This document shows, piece after piece, positions 15,411 through 22,427 of a DNA stretch of 32,111 nucleotides. This DNA comes from an uncultured Lachnospiraceae bacterium. GTDB taxonomy: Bacteria; Bacillota; Clostridia; Lachnospirales; Lachnospiraceae. Both the position numbers and the translations under genes were made by a program. The DNA is taken from the NCBI GenBank assembly GCA_910584685.1, contig CAJUAO010000027.1:1-32111 (forward strand), in the 5' to 3' direction. How positions within the stretch are numbered: position 1 is the stretch's first letter; each line of letters begins with the position of its first letter. The notes beneath the pieces were generated by a model. It ran no database searches and had not been told where the DNA came from. It saw only the letters and a list, made by a program, of their open reading frames with translations.

Positions 15411-15543
15411 TTTGGGGTATTAAAAAAGGGGCTGCTGCAAAACAAAGATTTATGCAGGATATAGTAGCTTTAATGGTATACATATTACTATATTTTGCAT
15501 ATTCTTCAGGTTTTGCAGCAACCCCTTTTCCTAAATACCCCAT
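15411..15543. repeat. Long imperfect palindrome between convergent genes
   Basis: Arms of about 33 nt (GGGGTATT, then AAAGGGGCTGCTGCAAAAC on the left, and the complement on the right) pair with few mismatches. The interior also pairs partly (TATGCA/TGCATA and ATATAGTA/TACTATAT). It sits between the plus-strand Cys-rich gene and the minus-strand C_GCAxxG gene. A bidirectional terminator is the plain reading; a miniature inverted-repeat element is the alternative. Confidence 0.65.
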
Positions 15544-15590
15544 GCTGCGGAAATAGCTCCATTAGCTGTTACGAATATTTTTTATACTTA

Positions 15591-16004
15591 TTATTTTTCA
15601 GAAAACAATACCTTCTCTGCAAACTCTGCCGCATCTCTCACACAGTCCGGACATGAGCGTATCATCTTTCCTGTTTTAATACCCTTTAATTCCTTGCAAA
15701 CCAAGGTAGAATTTCTCTCTAAAAACAGCCTTGTCATTTCCTTTGACAGCTTAATGGTAGCCGCCTTACTGTCATGTCCTTCAAGATTCCCCGTGCTGTT
15801 TACCATGCCTGCCAGCACACACGCTCCTAATATTGCCCCGCATGTACCCTCCATACAGCCAAGCCCTACGCCTAATCCCTCTGTAATTTTAAACATGGTT
15901 TCTTCATCTATTCCCACCATATCACAGTATGTACAGGCTACTGCCTGCGCGCAGTTATATCCCGTATTTCTCTTTTCTGCTGCTGTTTCTGTTCTTGTCT
16001 CCAT
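15591..16004 (-). CDS. C_GCAxxG_C_C family redox-type protein
   Basis: A 137-residue protein of the C_GCAxxG_C_C family, small Cys-rich proteins thought to be redox-active, perhaps carrying a metal or cluster. The sequence shows GYNCAQAVACTYCD, then GLGCMEGTCGAILGACVLAG (the GCxxGxCGA hallmark), and a C-terminal CKELKG...RSCPDC. Length fits the family. The frame is open 7 codons upstream, but the ATG at 16004 has AAGGA 6 nt upstream. It appears monocistronic. Its upstream region contains four tandem 15-bp palindromic repeats, the likely site of regulation. Substrate or partner is unknown. Confidence 0.88.
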   Translation of the reverse strand: METRTETAAEKRNTGYNCAQAVACTYCDMVGIDEETMFKITEGLGVGLGCMEGTCGAILGACVLAGMVNSTGNLEGHDSKAATIKLSKEMTRLFLERNSTLVCKELKGIKTGKMIRSCPDCVRDAAEFAEKVLFSEK

Positions 16005-16035
16005 ATATAATCCTTCTTTCCGCAAAAAATTCCAA

Positions 16036-16095
16036 GAGTTTTAACTCTTTGAGTTTTAACTCTTTGAGTTTTAACTCTTTAGGTTTTAACTCTTT
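16036..16095. repeat. Four tandem 15-bp repeats upstream of the C_GCAxxG gene
   Basis: GAGTTTTAACTCTTT repeats at 16036-16050, 16051-16065 and 16066-16080 exactly, and at 16081-16095 with two changes at the left end. Each unit contains the inverted repeat GAGTT-TT-AACTC. It begins 32 nt before the start codon, so it would lie in the leader or promoter. Confidence 0.85.
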
Positions 16096-16274
16096 GGACG
16101 CCAAAAAAACTAAAGCCACCAAGAATTTCCTATTATATAATAATTAATTATAGCTTACCTCTTAAGCAAATAAAAATCAATAGTCCTTTTATTTTTTATA
16201 TGATTTGCCATTTTTATGATTTGCTGCCTGCCTATCGGCTGCTCATTAACTTTATATATGAAAGCTCCTAATAC

Positions 16275-17057
16275 TTAAACATACAATATCTCTTTGTAAA
16301 TACGGTAATCCTCTTCCTTAAAAACATTAAATACTACCCTTTCTATCTGCGTATCGCTGTGCAAAAAATCAGTAACCGTCTTAACGGCAATGTCAGCGGC
16401 TTTTTTCTGCGGAAAATGAAACTCGCCTGTGGAAATACAGCAAAATGCAATACTCCTTAAGCCCTTGTCAGACGCCAGTCTTAAACAGGAGCTATAACAG
16501 TCAGAAAGCTGCCGGCAGTGGTTTTCTGTCAAAACGCCTGATACAATGGGGCCTACCGTATGAAGCACATAGCTGCACGGAAGATTGAAGGCAGGCGTAA
16601 TTTTTGCTTTTCCTGTCGGCTCGTCATATCCCTGCTCCGTCATTATTTCGTCACAGGCTAAGCGAAGCTGGATACCACTCATACTGTGAATAATGTTATC
16701 CACACAGGAATGACAGGGTACAAAGCAGCCCCTTAAGGCGCTGTTTGCTGCATTTACAATGGCGTCTATCCTTAATGTCGTAATATCGCCGCGCCAAAGG
16801 GCAAGACGGTTATCAACAGGGGAAACAGGCAGCATATCGCTGTCAGTAATTCCCTTTTTCCTGACTTCCTCCATTAAATACTCATCCTGTATCTTAAGAA
16901 ACCCACTCCCTATAGAACGTGGAGCACGTATATTCATTAAGCCTCTAAGAAGCTTTTTTTGCTCCTCCTCGTCATCAGGAATTTCCATATACCTGTATTG
17001 GGATTCCTCTGATAACAGCTCCTTAATCAGATATATCCTTTTCTCCTCATGGGTCAT
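16275..17057 (-). CDS. Zinc-containing macrodomain protein-ADP-ribose hydrolase
   Basis: A 260-residue macrodomain protein of the zinc-dependent (SirTM-like) class that removes ADP-ribose from proteins. A helical N-terminal extension covers about 1-80. The macrodomain starts at RLALWRGDITTLRIDAIVNAANSAL, with GCFVPCHSCVDNIIH carrying the zinc-binding Cys/His residues (about Cys111, His116, Cys118). HTVGPIVSG and CCISTGEFHFP complete the ADP-ribose-binding loops. The start has AGGAGG 8 nt upstream. In other Firmicutes and pathogens this class sits with a lipoylated GcvH-like protein and a sirtuin. None is here; the partner gene is a HAD phosphatase 30 nt upstream. Confidence 0.92.
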   Translation of the reverse strand: MTHEEKRIYLIKELLSEESQYRYMEIPDDEEEQKKLLRGLMNIRAPRSIGSGFLKIQDEYLMEEVRKKGITDSDMLPVSPVDNRLALWRGDITTLRIDAIVNAANSALRGCFVPCHSCVDNIIHSMSGIQLRLACDEIMTEQGYDEPTGKAKITPAFNLPCSYVLHTVGPIVSGVLTENHCRQLSDCYSSCLRLASDKGLRSIAFCCISTGEFHFPQKKAADIAVKTVTDFLHSDTQIERVVFNVFKEEDYRIYKEILYV

Positions 17058-17087
17058 AACGGTATCCTCCTAATCTTCCGGATTTTT

Positions 17088-17741
17088 CTATTCCAGGGCA
17101 AAAACATATTCACAGACATCTGATATGCTATTGCCTGTGTAAACGCTATTATAGCTTCTAAAATCCTCCCTTGTAGTTGTTCCCGTCACCACGGCGGCAA
17201 ACTTTACCCCTGCATTTTCGGCTGTCTTAGCGTCAACTATGCTGTCTCCCACATAAAGGGCCTCTTCCTTCCTTACTCCCAAATGTTCAATAGCCCAAAG
17301 CAATCCTTCGGGATTTGGTTTTTCTATTTTTACGTCCTCAGCTCCCACAATAATATCAATTAATTCATTTGCACGGAATTTACTTAATATCTGCTCAATT
17401 CTGTAATGATATTTTGTTGTAACAATAGCTGTCTTATATCCTTTAGCTTTCATATGCTGCAAAACCATTTTTACCCCTGGATATAGGCTGGTGTTAGCAA
17501 CCATAACCTTGTCGGCTTCTTCCTTAAACAGCTTAGCAAATTGTTCCGCCTTATCTAAATCATCATCTGACGTCAGCGCAAGGTATGTCTCTGTTAAAGA
17601 TAATCCTATTGTCCTTTTTACTGCCTCAATATCTAGAGCCGGATAGCCTAATTTATTTAAAGCATAATTTATGCTTAATGCAATACCCTTTGCAGAATCT
17701 CCTAACGTATAATCAAAATCAAAAATTATTGCTTTTATCAT
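17088..17741 (-). CDS. HAD-superfamily phosphatase (phosphoglycolate-phosphatase-like)
   Basis: A 217-residue HAD hydrolase of the Gph/PpaX type. Motif I is IIFDFDYTLGD (nucleophile and acid Asp), motif II lies in TAIVTTK, motif III is the Lys of IEKPNPEG, and motif IV is YVGDSIVD. A helical cap domain covers about residues 15-85. Likely substrates are small phosphorylated metabolites; the exact one cannot be read from sequence. The frame extends upstream, but the ATG at 17741 has GGAGG 8 nt upstream. The gene starts inside the out-of-frame end of a truncated acetyltransferase (17719-17883), and a deletion seems to have placed it under that gene's promoter. The macrodomain gene follows after 30 nt. 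Confidence 0.9.
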   Translation of the reverse strand: MIKAIIFDFDYTLGDSAKGIALSINYALNKLGYPALDIEAVKRTIGLSLTETYLALTSDDDLDKAEQFAKLFKEEADKVMVANTSLYPGVKMVLQHMKAKGYKTAIVTTKYHYRIEQILSKFRANELIDIIVGAEDVKIEKPNPEGLLWAIEHLGVRKEEALYVGDSIVDAKTAENAGVKFAAVVTGTTTREDFRSYNSVYTGNSISDVCEYVFALE

Positions 17742-17883
17742 GTTGTATGCCTCCATAAACTTGCAGCTCACCGAAAGAAAAGCTCTTTTCTTTTATATGT
17801 AAAAAATTTATCCTATTATTGAATACATATATTTCAGCTACTTTTGATAAATCATCTGTTATTGCTTTCCTTTTTATATGCAC
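17719..17883 (-). pseudogene. Truncated N-terminus of a GNAT-type acetyltransferase
   Basis: From a GTG at 17883 the frame reads HIKRKAITDDLSKVAEIYVF, continuing to NNRINFLHIKEKSFSFGELQV. This resembles the first 40-odd residues of GNAT-family acetyltransferases (I-R-x-A-x-x-x-D-L-x-x-V-A-E-I). The similarity stops at about 17765. The frame then overlaps the HAD start in a different frame and ends at 17719, so the acetyl-CoA-binding part is missing. A good promoter precedes it. GNAT identity is my recognition of the pattern. Confidence 0.55.
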
Positions 17884-17898
17884 CTCATTTCCATCTAT

Positions 17899-17927
17899 AT
17901 TATATGAAATTTCTAGCTTGAAAACAA
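17899..17927 (-). promoter_or_regulatory. Promoter of the GNAT remnant-HAD-macrodomain unit
   Basis: TTGTTT (17922-17927) and TATAAT (17899-17904) on the minus strand are 17 bp apart. They drive the truncated acetyltransferase and, through it, the HAD and macrodomain genes. Confidence 0.6.
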
Positions 17928-17958
17928 CCTGCTTTATATTTTTTGATTGATATATAAT

Positions 17959-18009
17959 TTAAATTTCCCTTGTAAATTGCCCATAAGGGCAAAAACAAGG
18001 GAAAATTTA
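17959..18009 (-). terminator. Hairpin after the HTH membrane protein gene
   Basis: TTTCCCTTGT pairs with ACAAGGGAAA, and an inner GCCC-ATAA-GGGC forms the tip. It begins about 35 nt after the stop at 18045. The following T-run is short, so termination is likely but not certain. Confidence 0.55.
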
Positions 18010-18044
18010 TAACCTGAACTGTATCTAAAAAAAGCAGAGACGTT

Positions 18045-18554
18045 TTATTCTTTTTTCCGTGTCAGGAAAATTCCGGCAACTGCTCCTATGAAAATAACCG
18101 GCGCTAATCTGACAAATAAATATTCAAACACATGAAAAACTGCTCCAAAAACGGCAGTTTCCGGGTCATTATAATTCCACCTTTGGTAGGGACTGTTTAA
18201 TACAATTAAAACCGCAAAAACTGTTACTATAACAAAACACAGCGATATAAACAGCCAATGGAGTATTCTTTTTCTTGCGTTATTTCTTTGAGCAAGCTGC
18301 AAGTTTATTACCTCCAATTTTTCAGAAATCGATTTTAAGCTATCAGCCTCCGATTCAGCAACAGTTTCCCCAAGTAAAGCGCTTACGGGCGTTTCAAGTG
18401 ATTCTGATATCAATATTAACATATCAGAATCGGGAACTGACAATCCATTCTCCCACTTAGAGACTGTTTGCCGTACCACATTCAGCCTGACAGCAAGCTC
18501 CTCCTGCGAAAGCCCTTTTGATTTTCTGATTGCTTTAATATTTTCGTTTAGCAT
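18045..18554 (-). CDS. XRE-family HTH protein with C-terminal membrane segments
   Basis: A 169-residue protein. Residues about 5-58 are a Cro/C1-type HTH: IKAIRKSKGLSQEELAVRLN, then VVRQTVSKWENGLSVPDSD, a classical fit including the W-E-x-G turn. After a charged linker come two hydrophobic helices (about 98-120 and 138-160) and the basic tail TRKKE. This DNA-binding-plus-membrane layout is common in Firmicutes, often beside transport genes, but no such partner is adjacent. The frame begins 8 codons earlier, but the ATG at 18554 has AAAGGAG 10 nt upstream. Its signal and targets are unknown. Confidence 0.88.
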   Translation of the reverse strand: MLNENIKAIRKSKGLSQEELAVRLNVVRQTVSKWENGLSVPDSDMLILISESLETPVSALLGETVAESEADSLKSISEKLEVINLQLAQRNNARKRILHWLFISLCFVIVTVFAVLIVLNSPYQRWNYNDPETAVFGAVFHVFEYLFVRLAPVIFIGAVAGIFLTRKKE

Positions 18555-18602
18555 TATGAATGAGCTCCTTTCTTTCAATCATCATCACCATTATGCGGAT
18601 AA

Positions 18603-18630
18603 ATGCCCGTTGCCGCAAGCAACGCATTTT
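18603..18630 (-). other. Hairpin between the FMN-binding gene and the HTH gene
   Basis: On the minus strand AATGC-GTTGC pairs with GCAAC-GCATT across a 5-nt loop with a GG bulge. It lies in the 107-nt gap upstream of the FMN-binding gene end and downstream of the HTH gene start region, without a T-run. Its role is unclear: it may be a leader hairpin or a weak terminator. Confidence 0.35.
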
Positions 18631-18661
18631 AACATTAAAGATTTTCCCCTTTGTTAAGTAT

Positions 18662-19090
18662 TTATCTTATTTTTTCATTTATATTTTGCTGTTTTCCTTT
18701 GAGCGCATTTTCAACAGCCTTTTTAATGACAGTACTTGAATTTGTTGCGCCTGAGATTGCATCAACGTCTATTTTCTGTTCCCCAATTATTTTATCTATA
18801 ATTGTTTCTGCGGCTTTTCCTCGTTCATTCCTATGCTCCAGAATGTTAATACTTATTATTTTTCCATTTTTCACAGTAACCTCCACTTTGGCATATATAA
18901 AATTCACATCATATTCTCCCATATAAATTCCATCGGAAATATCAGCAACATTTATTTCGCCAAAAGTAGTTTCCCTTACAGCCCGCTTATAATCTGCAAC
19001 CTTTTTTAGATAAACTGCTCCGAAAATTAAACTGACAAGAAAAAGAAATAAAATAATAAATAAAATTATTTTCTTTTTAGATATTCTCAT
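18662..19090 (-). CDS. Membrane-anchored FMN-binding domain protein
   Basis: A 142-residue protein. An N-terminal signal anchor (basic MRISKKK, then about 20 hydrophobic residues) puts the rest outside the membrane. The FMN_bind domain follows, with DGIYMGEYDVNFIYAKVEVTV at its start and the flavinylation motif DAISGATNSST near residue 115. In this family the Thr of SGAT receives FMN covalently from the ApbE enzyme. Such proteins pass electrons across the cell surface. It overlaps the upstream flavodoxin-like reductase gene by 4 nt (ATGA), so the two are translated together and may form an electron path. No ApbE gene is in the window. Confidence 0.88.
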   Translation of the reverse strand: MRISKKKIILFIILFLFLVSLIFGAVYLKKVADYKRAVRETTFGEINVADISDGIYMGEYDVNFIYAKVEVTVKNGKIISINILEHRNERGKAAETIIDKIIGEQKIDVDAISGATNSSTVIKKAVENALKGKQQNINEKIR

Positions 19091-19662
19091 TTCAAATACC
19101 TCTCAATTTTTCCAACTATCCTCTTTGGCAGTTCTTTTTTAGAGGCTCTACCAGAATAAACAACTTTTCCCATTGGTTTCATGCCTGCTATCTTAAAAAA
19201 TTCGTCCATATTGCGGATTGCCCCCCTGCTTTGTCCAAATATCCATGAAAATGGGAAAGGGGTATTGCAGGAGGTAAAAATCATATATTTTTTTCCTTTC
19301 AGACGTGGCTTTGGGAAGGCGCTTGTTTCTTCCATAGCCGTTCCTAATAACCGGTCAAATAAGTTTTTTACGGGAGCAGGAACATTCGCCCAATAAACGG
19401 GAGCCGCAAGAAAGACTATTTGACATTCACGTAAAAGGCGGGCAATTTCCTGTATGTCATCTTTTTGCGTACAGATTTTCGTATCTATACAGCTACGGCA
19501 TCCTATGCAGTATGAGATATTTTTTTCATACAGATTTATTTTAGTTACCATATAGCCCTTTTCCTCGGCTTTGCGGATTGCAATATCCATCATAGACGCC
19601 GTCCTTCCATTTTTATGAGGGCTGCCTAAAATTGCAAGCACCAATTTCTTGTTTGCAGTCAT
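19087..19662 (-). CDS. NAD(P)H-dependent FMN reductase / iron-sulfur flavoprotein-like
   Basis: A 191-residue flavodoxin-fold protein. LAILGSPHKNGRT near the N-terminus is the FMN-phosphate loop. APVYWANVPAPVKNLFDRLL is the second FMN loop of the NADPH-dependent FMN reductase family. Between them is CIGCRSCIDTKIC, a compact C-x2-C-x2-C-x5-C cluster like that binding 4Fe-4S in iron-sulfur flavoproteins. It would move electrons from NAD(P)H or ferredoxin to a flavin partner. A GTG start overlaps the regulator's stop, but the ATG at 19662 has AAGGAG 8 nt upstream and was preferred. It sits between a TetR regulator and the FMN-binding gene in one operon. Confidence 0.85.
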   Translation of the reverse strand: MTANKKLVLAILGSPHKNGRTASMMDIAIRKAEEKGYMVTKINLYEKNISYCIGCRSCIDTKICTQKDDIQEIARLLRECQIVFLAAPVYWANVPAPVKNLFDRLLGTAMEETSAFPKPRLKGKKYMIFTSCNTPFPFSWIFGQSRGAIRNMDEFFKIAGMKPMGKVVYSGRASKKELPKRIVGKIERYLK

Positions 19663-19667
19663 TTCGC

Positions 19668-20300
19668 TCACTCCTTTTCAATCGAATGATACAACATATC
19701 AAAACCACACTCTAAAAATTGTGTTTTAGATAAGTGCATTGTTTTTTCAATATATTCTTCTTTATTTGCAGCCAACTGGATAAGCCCTGACAACATACCC
19801 CAAAATTGAAAGATAGCAGGCATAATTTTTATGTCATCACGCAAATCGCCTTTTTTTATGCCTTCTACTAAAAAATCCTTTATTTTTTCATTTATTTCTT
19901 CGCCTACCTGATAAGTTTCTTTTTCTTCCGGTAAATAATTTTGACCTTCAAAATCAATATTGATTTTATCTAACACCATTTTAAAATAAAAAGGAAACTC
20001 CTCCTGATACATGACCAGCCCCCGGCAAATCATATCATATCTTGCTTTTGTTTCCTCCTGCTGCTCCAATGCGGAGGTTATATAGCTATAAAGCTTTTTC
20101 ATGCTGTCTAACACTAAAAAACCAATAATTTCCTCCTTGTTCTCAAAATACACATACAATGTCGCTTTGCTGTATCCGGCCGCTTTTGATATATCATTCA
20201 TGGAGGTTGCCGTAATCCCTTTCTCCATAAACAATGCGGAGGCGGCAGACGCAATATTTTCTCTATGTACGCTTTTGGGTTCTTTTTTTCTGCGGGCCAT
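19668..20300 (-). CDS. TetR-family regulator of the flavin redox operon
   Basis: A 210-residue TetR repressor. The HTH at about residues 12-55 reads ASALFMEKGITATSMNDISK and AAGYSKATLYVYFENKEEI, a textbook match. The C-terminal helical domain carries the ligand site. A six-codon-longer frame exists, but the ATG at 20300 has AAGGAG 8 nt upstream. A 25-bp palindrome overlaps its -10 box, so it should repress itself and the two genes after it. Its stop lies inside the ribosome site of the reductase gene. The inducer may be a quinone or other redox-active compound, judging from the operon content; this is inference. Confidence 0.92.
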   Translation of the reverse strand: MARRKKEPKSVHRENIASAASALFMEKGITATSMNDISKAAGYSKATLYVYFENKEEIIGFLVLDSMKKLYSYITSALEQQEETKARYDMICRGLVMYQEEFPFYFKMVLDKINIDFEGQNYLPEEKETYQVGEEINEKIKDFLVEGIKKGDLRDDIKIMPAIFQFWGMLSGLIQLAANKEEYIEKTMHLSKTQFLECGFDMLYHSIEKE

Positions 20301-20317
20301 CTGTATATCTCCTTCCA

Positions 20318-20342
20318 ATAATTAAACCGTTGGTTTAATTAT
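20318..20342 (-). promoter_or_regulatory. TetR operator overlapping the promoter
   Basis: A 25-bp palindrome: arms of AATTAAACC and GGTTTAATT separated by GTT, extended by two further pairs on each side. It covers the end of the TATAAT box (20338-20343), the right place for a repressor. Confidence 0.8.
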
Positions 20343-20366
20343 ATCATATCGATATGCTTTTTTCAA
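20338..20366 (-). promoter_or_regulatory. Promoter of the TetR-reductase-FMN_bind operon
   Basis: TTGAAA (20361-20366) and TATAAT (20338-20343) on the minus strand are 17 bp apart, about 40 nt before the TetR start. Confidence 0.75.
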
Positions 20367-20677
20367 TCTGTTTATTATCCAATTTCCCCCGCATTTTCAC
20401 TGTTTTTATAAATTTTAATTTACTCTTGACTTTGATACGAATTCGTATTAACAAAGGAAAAACCAATGAATAACTACCGTAACGAGGTATACCATTTAAT
20501 GCTTACAGACTTGCCTAAGCCAACTGTTCTTTCGCCCTCACGGTTTTTGAATAGCGTTTTTATAATATTTTCCATGCTTTTTATTAAGAAAAACAGTGTA
20601 AATTCGATGATTTTGTGTACCATATTTTATTTGTCTGATTTCTTGACCTCAACGTCATATATAGATCATAACTTTAT
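20343..20677. other. Intergenic stretch between the redox operon and the defence cluster
   Basis: About 335 nt without a supported gene. It contains the redox-operon promoter at its left edge, a 14-bp palindrome ATACGAATTCGTAT around 20440, and the tuf remnant described separately. A 73-codon plus-strand frame runs through the remnant in antisense and is not credible. Confidence 0.6.
20510..20543 (-). pseudogene. Remnant of the 3' end of tuf
   Basis: By eye, 31 of 34 bases match the functional tuf gene at 26883-26916 in the same orientation. On the minus strand it still reads as the EF-Tu C-terminal segment R-E-G-x-R-T-V-G-x-G-K. The match does not extend far in either direction. It is either the scar of a second tuf copy or a direct repeat made when the intervening genes were inserted. 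Confidence 0.75.
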
Positions 20678-21322
20678 TTATTCGTGAAGATACCGCTCAT
20701 TAATTGCTGCATCAAGAATTTGATCCTTGAACAATTCCATAATTTCTAAAATATTCTTTAATGTCTCGTCAAATTCTTTTTCCGTAATAAACACTTTTTC
20801 CCCATGAACTATTCCATGCCGATTACTCAATAAATCAGTGTCAATATACTTTTGTTTTGTTTCATATATCGAAAAGTCCAAACCTATACTATTTAGGATT
20901 TCTTTAAACACTAATGATGAAGGATTTCCTCCTGTCTTTATTATAGGACTCTCCTGTAAATAATGTACTCTAAAATTGCGATTCTCGTAACAATCTAAAA
21001 AATTATGTAAAATACTGCTATATACTGATATCTTATTAGTTTCACAGCAAGAATTAAAACTACCTTTACAACTTATTGCTGCAAAGTTTATCTTTAGTTC
21101 AGAAATCTTTAAATTCTGCGAAGCTACAAATATAATATAGTAATTAGCAGACTTTTTTATAAAACCTTCAAAATGAGCACATAGTAATGCTAATCCCATT
21201 CTGCATATAGTTCTATTCTTTGTAGAATGAATCATCATCTGAAAGTCAATTAGTTCCTTTTTTCGCCATGCAAAATCGTCATCTAACACATCCTGTAGCT
21301 TCTCTATTGTCCTTATTTTCAT
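20678..21322 (-). CDS. HEPN-domain protein (MAE_28990/MAE_18760-like)
   Basis: A 214-residue all-helical protein. Near the C-terminus NRHGIVHGE holds the Rx4H motif of HEPN RNases (Arg168, His173). The N-terminal LALLCAHFEGFIKKSANYYI resembles HEPN-like proteins of the MAE_28990/MAE_18760 type, commonly found beside DUF262 genes. The frame can start at a TTG at 21349. The ATG at 21322 gives a normal N-terminus but has a weak ribosome site, consistent with translation coupled to the DUF262 gene, which it overlaps by 44 nt. It is the last gene of the defence cluster. A toxic RNase released on phage infection is a plausible role, by inference. Confidence 0.75.
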   Translation of the reverse strand: MKIRTIEKLQDVLDDDFAWRKKELIDFQMMIHSTKNRTICRMGLALLCAHFEGFIKKSANYYIIFVASQNLKISELKINFAAISCKGSFNSCCETNKISVYSSILHNFLDCYENRNFRVHYLQESPIIKTGGNPSSLVFKEILNSIGLDFSIYETKQKYIDTDLLSNRHGIVHGEKVFITEKEFDETLKNILEIMELFKDQILDAAINERYLHE

Positions 21323-22418
21323 TTGAAAACCATACCCTACTAAACTCAATTAACTGACACATTCTATCAAGTGGCCTAACACCCCTACGAGTTGCATTTT
21401 CATATTGTGGCTGATTATATAATTGAACCACTTTCGTTCTTAACAACTCCTTATTATCTTCCCAATAATCTACGTTATTGCAGACTCCCGGAATGATAGC
21501 CTCATAAGCACTGATTAATATTGGTCCTTTAAATTTATCATCTTTAAATCGCTTAAATGCATTTTCCCCAAACAACTCCGATAATAATTTAAAAATTCTA
21601 TAAAATTTATCTGTATACTCAGATATAATCTTTTCATTATTCTCTAAAGCCACCTCCTCAATCTTCTCCGTCAAAAACACATCCATATTTCTACTTTTAT
21701 CAATATGTTTAAGCTGATTGTTTGATAAAGATGTATAAACTATATATCGCACAATCCACTCCATATCATGCCTTTCCTCTGCTTGCGTTTCTGTCATAGG
21801 CGTGCACTTTTTATAATATACATCTTTATATAAATCATTAATAATCTCATAAACATCCTTATTAATCATAATCAGTAAACAATTTCTAATTTCCTGTGGT
21901 GATAAGTGCGTACCCCCAGTATTTAAACGTTGAAACATTTCATATTTAGAAGAATCCTTTTCTCCAGTCTCTTTAATAATTGTAAAATTCAATTTTTCTC
22001 TTTTGAAAGTAATCTTTTGTTCTTCAGAAAATAAGTCGTTGTTATCCCAACGAACTCCTTCTAAAGCAGGCAGAAATTTTGTTGCCTGTAAGACCAATGG
22101 ATTATACTTTTCTCCATTTTCCTTTTTTAAAACCTGCAAAAATTGTAAAATGGTAGACAATCTCTGCTGTCCATCAATAACATCCCATTTTCCATTCACT
22201 TTTTGTGAAACAAAAATTGGAGGAATCGGTATCCCCAAAAGTATAGATTCTATAAGTTTAGATTTTTGTTCTTCATCCCACCTATAAAATCTCTGAAATT
22301 CCGGATGCACATCCAACTCACCATCTCGATATAAATTCATCATCTCTCCAATCGACATAGGATAAGAATCTACTATAATTTCTTTTCTCTTTTCTACAAT
22401 TTCCTCTTTCAATCCCAT
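21279..22418 (-). CDS. DUF262 (GmrS/ParB-nuclease-like) protein
   Basis: A 379-residue protein with an N-terminal DUF262 domain. It has the marker EFQRFYRWDEEQKSKLIESIL, then IPPIFV and the catalytic-type motif DGQQRLST at 82-89, followed by FQRLNTGGTHLSPQEIRNCL. DUF262 proteins are ParB/Srx-fold NTP-hydrolysing nucleases, as in the type IV enzyme GmrSD that cuts modified phage DNA. Here only the DUF262 half is present, without a DUF1524 HNH domain, and a HEPN gene follows with a 44-nt overlap. The ATG has AGGAG 6 nt upstream. It follows the restriction enzyme gene by 9 nt, so it is part of the same operon. Confidence 0.9.
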   Translation of the reverse strand: MGLKEEIVEKRKEIIVDSYPMSIGEMMNLYRDGELDVHPEFQRFYRWDEEQKSKLIESILLGIPIPPIFVSQKVNGKWDVIDGQQRLSTILQFLQVLKKENGEKYNPLVLQATKFLPALEGVRWDNNDLFSEEQKITFKREKLNFTIIKETGEKDSSKYEMFQRLNTGGTHLSPQEIRNCLLIMINKDVYEIINDLYKDVYYKKCTPMTETQAEERHDMEWIVRYIVYTSLSNNQLKHIDKSRNMDVFLTEKIEEVALENNEKIISEYTDKFYRIFKLLSELFGENAFKRFKDDKFKGPILISAYEAIIPGVCNNVDYWEDNKELLRTKVVQLYNQPQYENATRRGVRPLDRMCQLIEFSRVWFSNENKDNREATGCVR

Positions 22419-22427
22419 ATTTATCTC

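Noticed and set aside
16036..16095. CRISPR array
   Set aside because: The repeats are directly adjacent with no spacers and only 15 bp long; there are no cas genes in the window.
20466..20687. 73-codon plus-strand frame with a fair ribosome site
   Set aside because: It runs antisense through the tuf remnant, has no recognisable domain and ends against the HEPN gene; it is probably chance.
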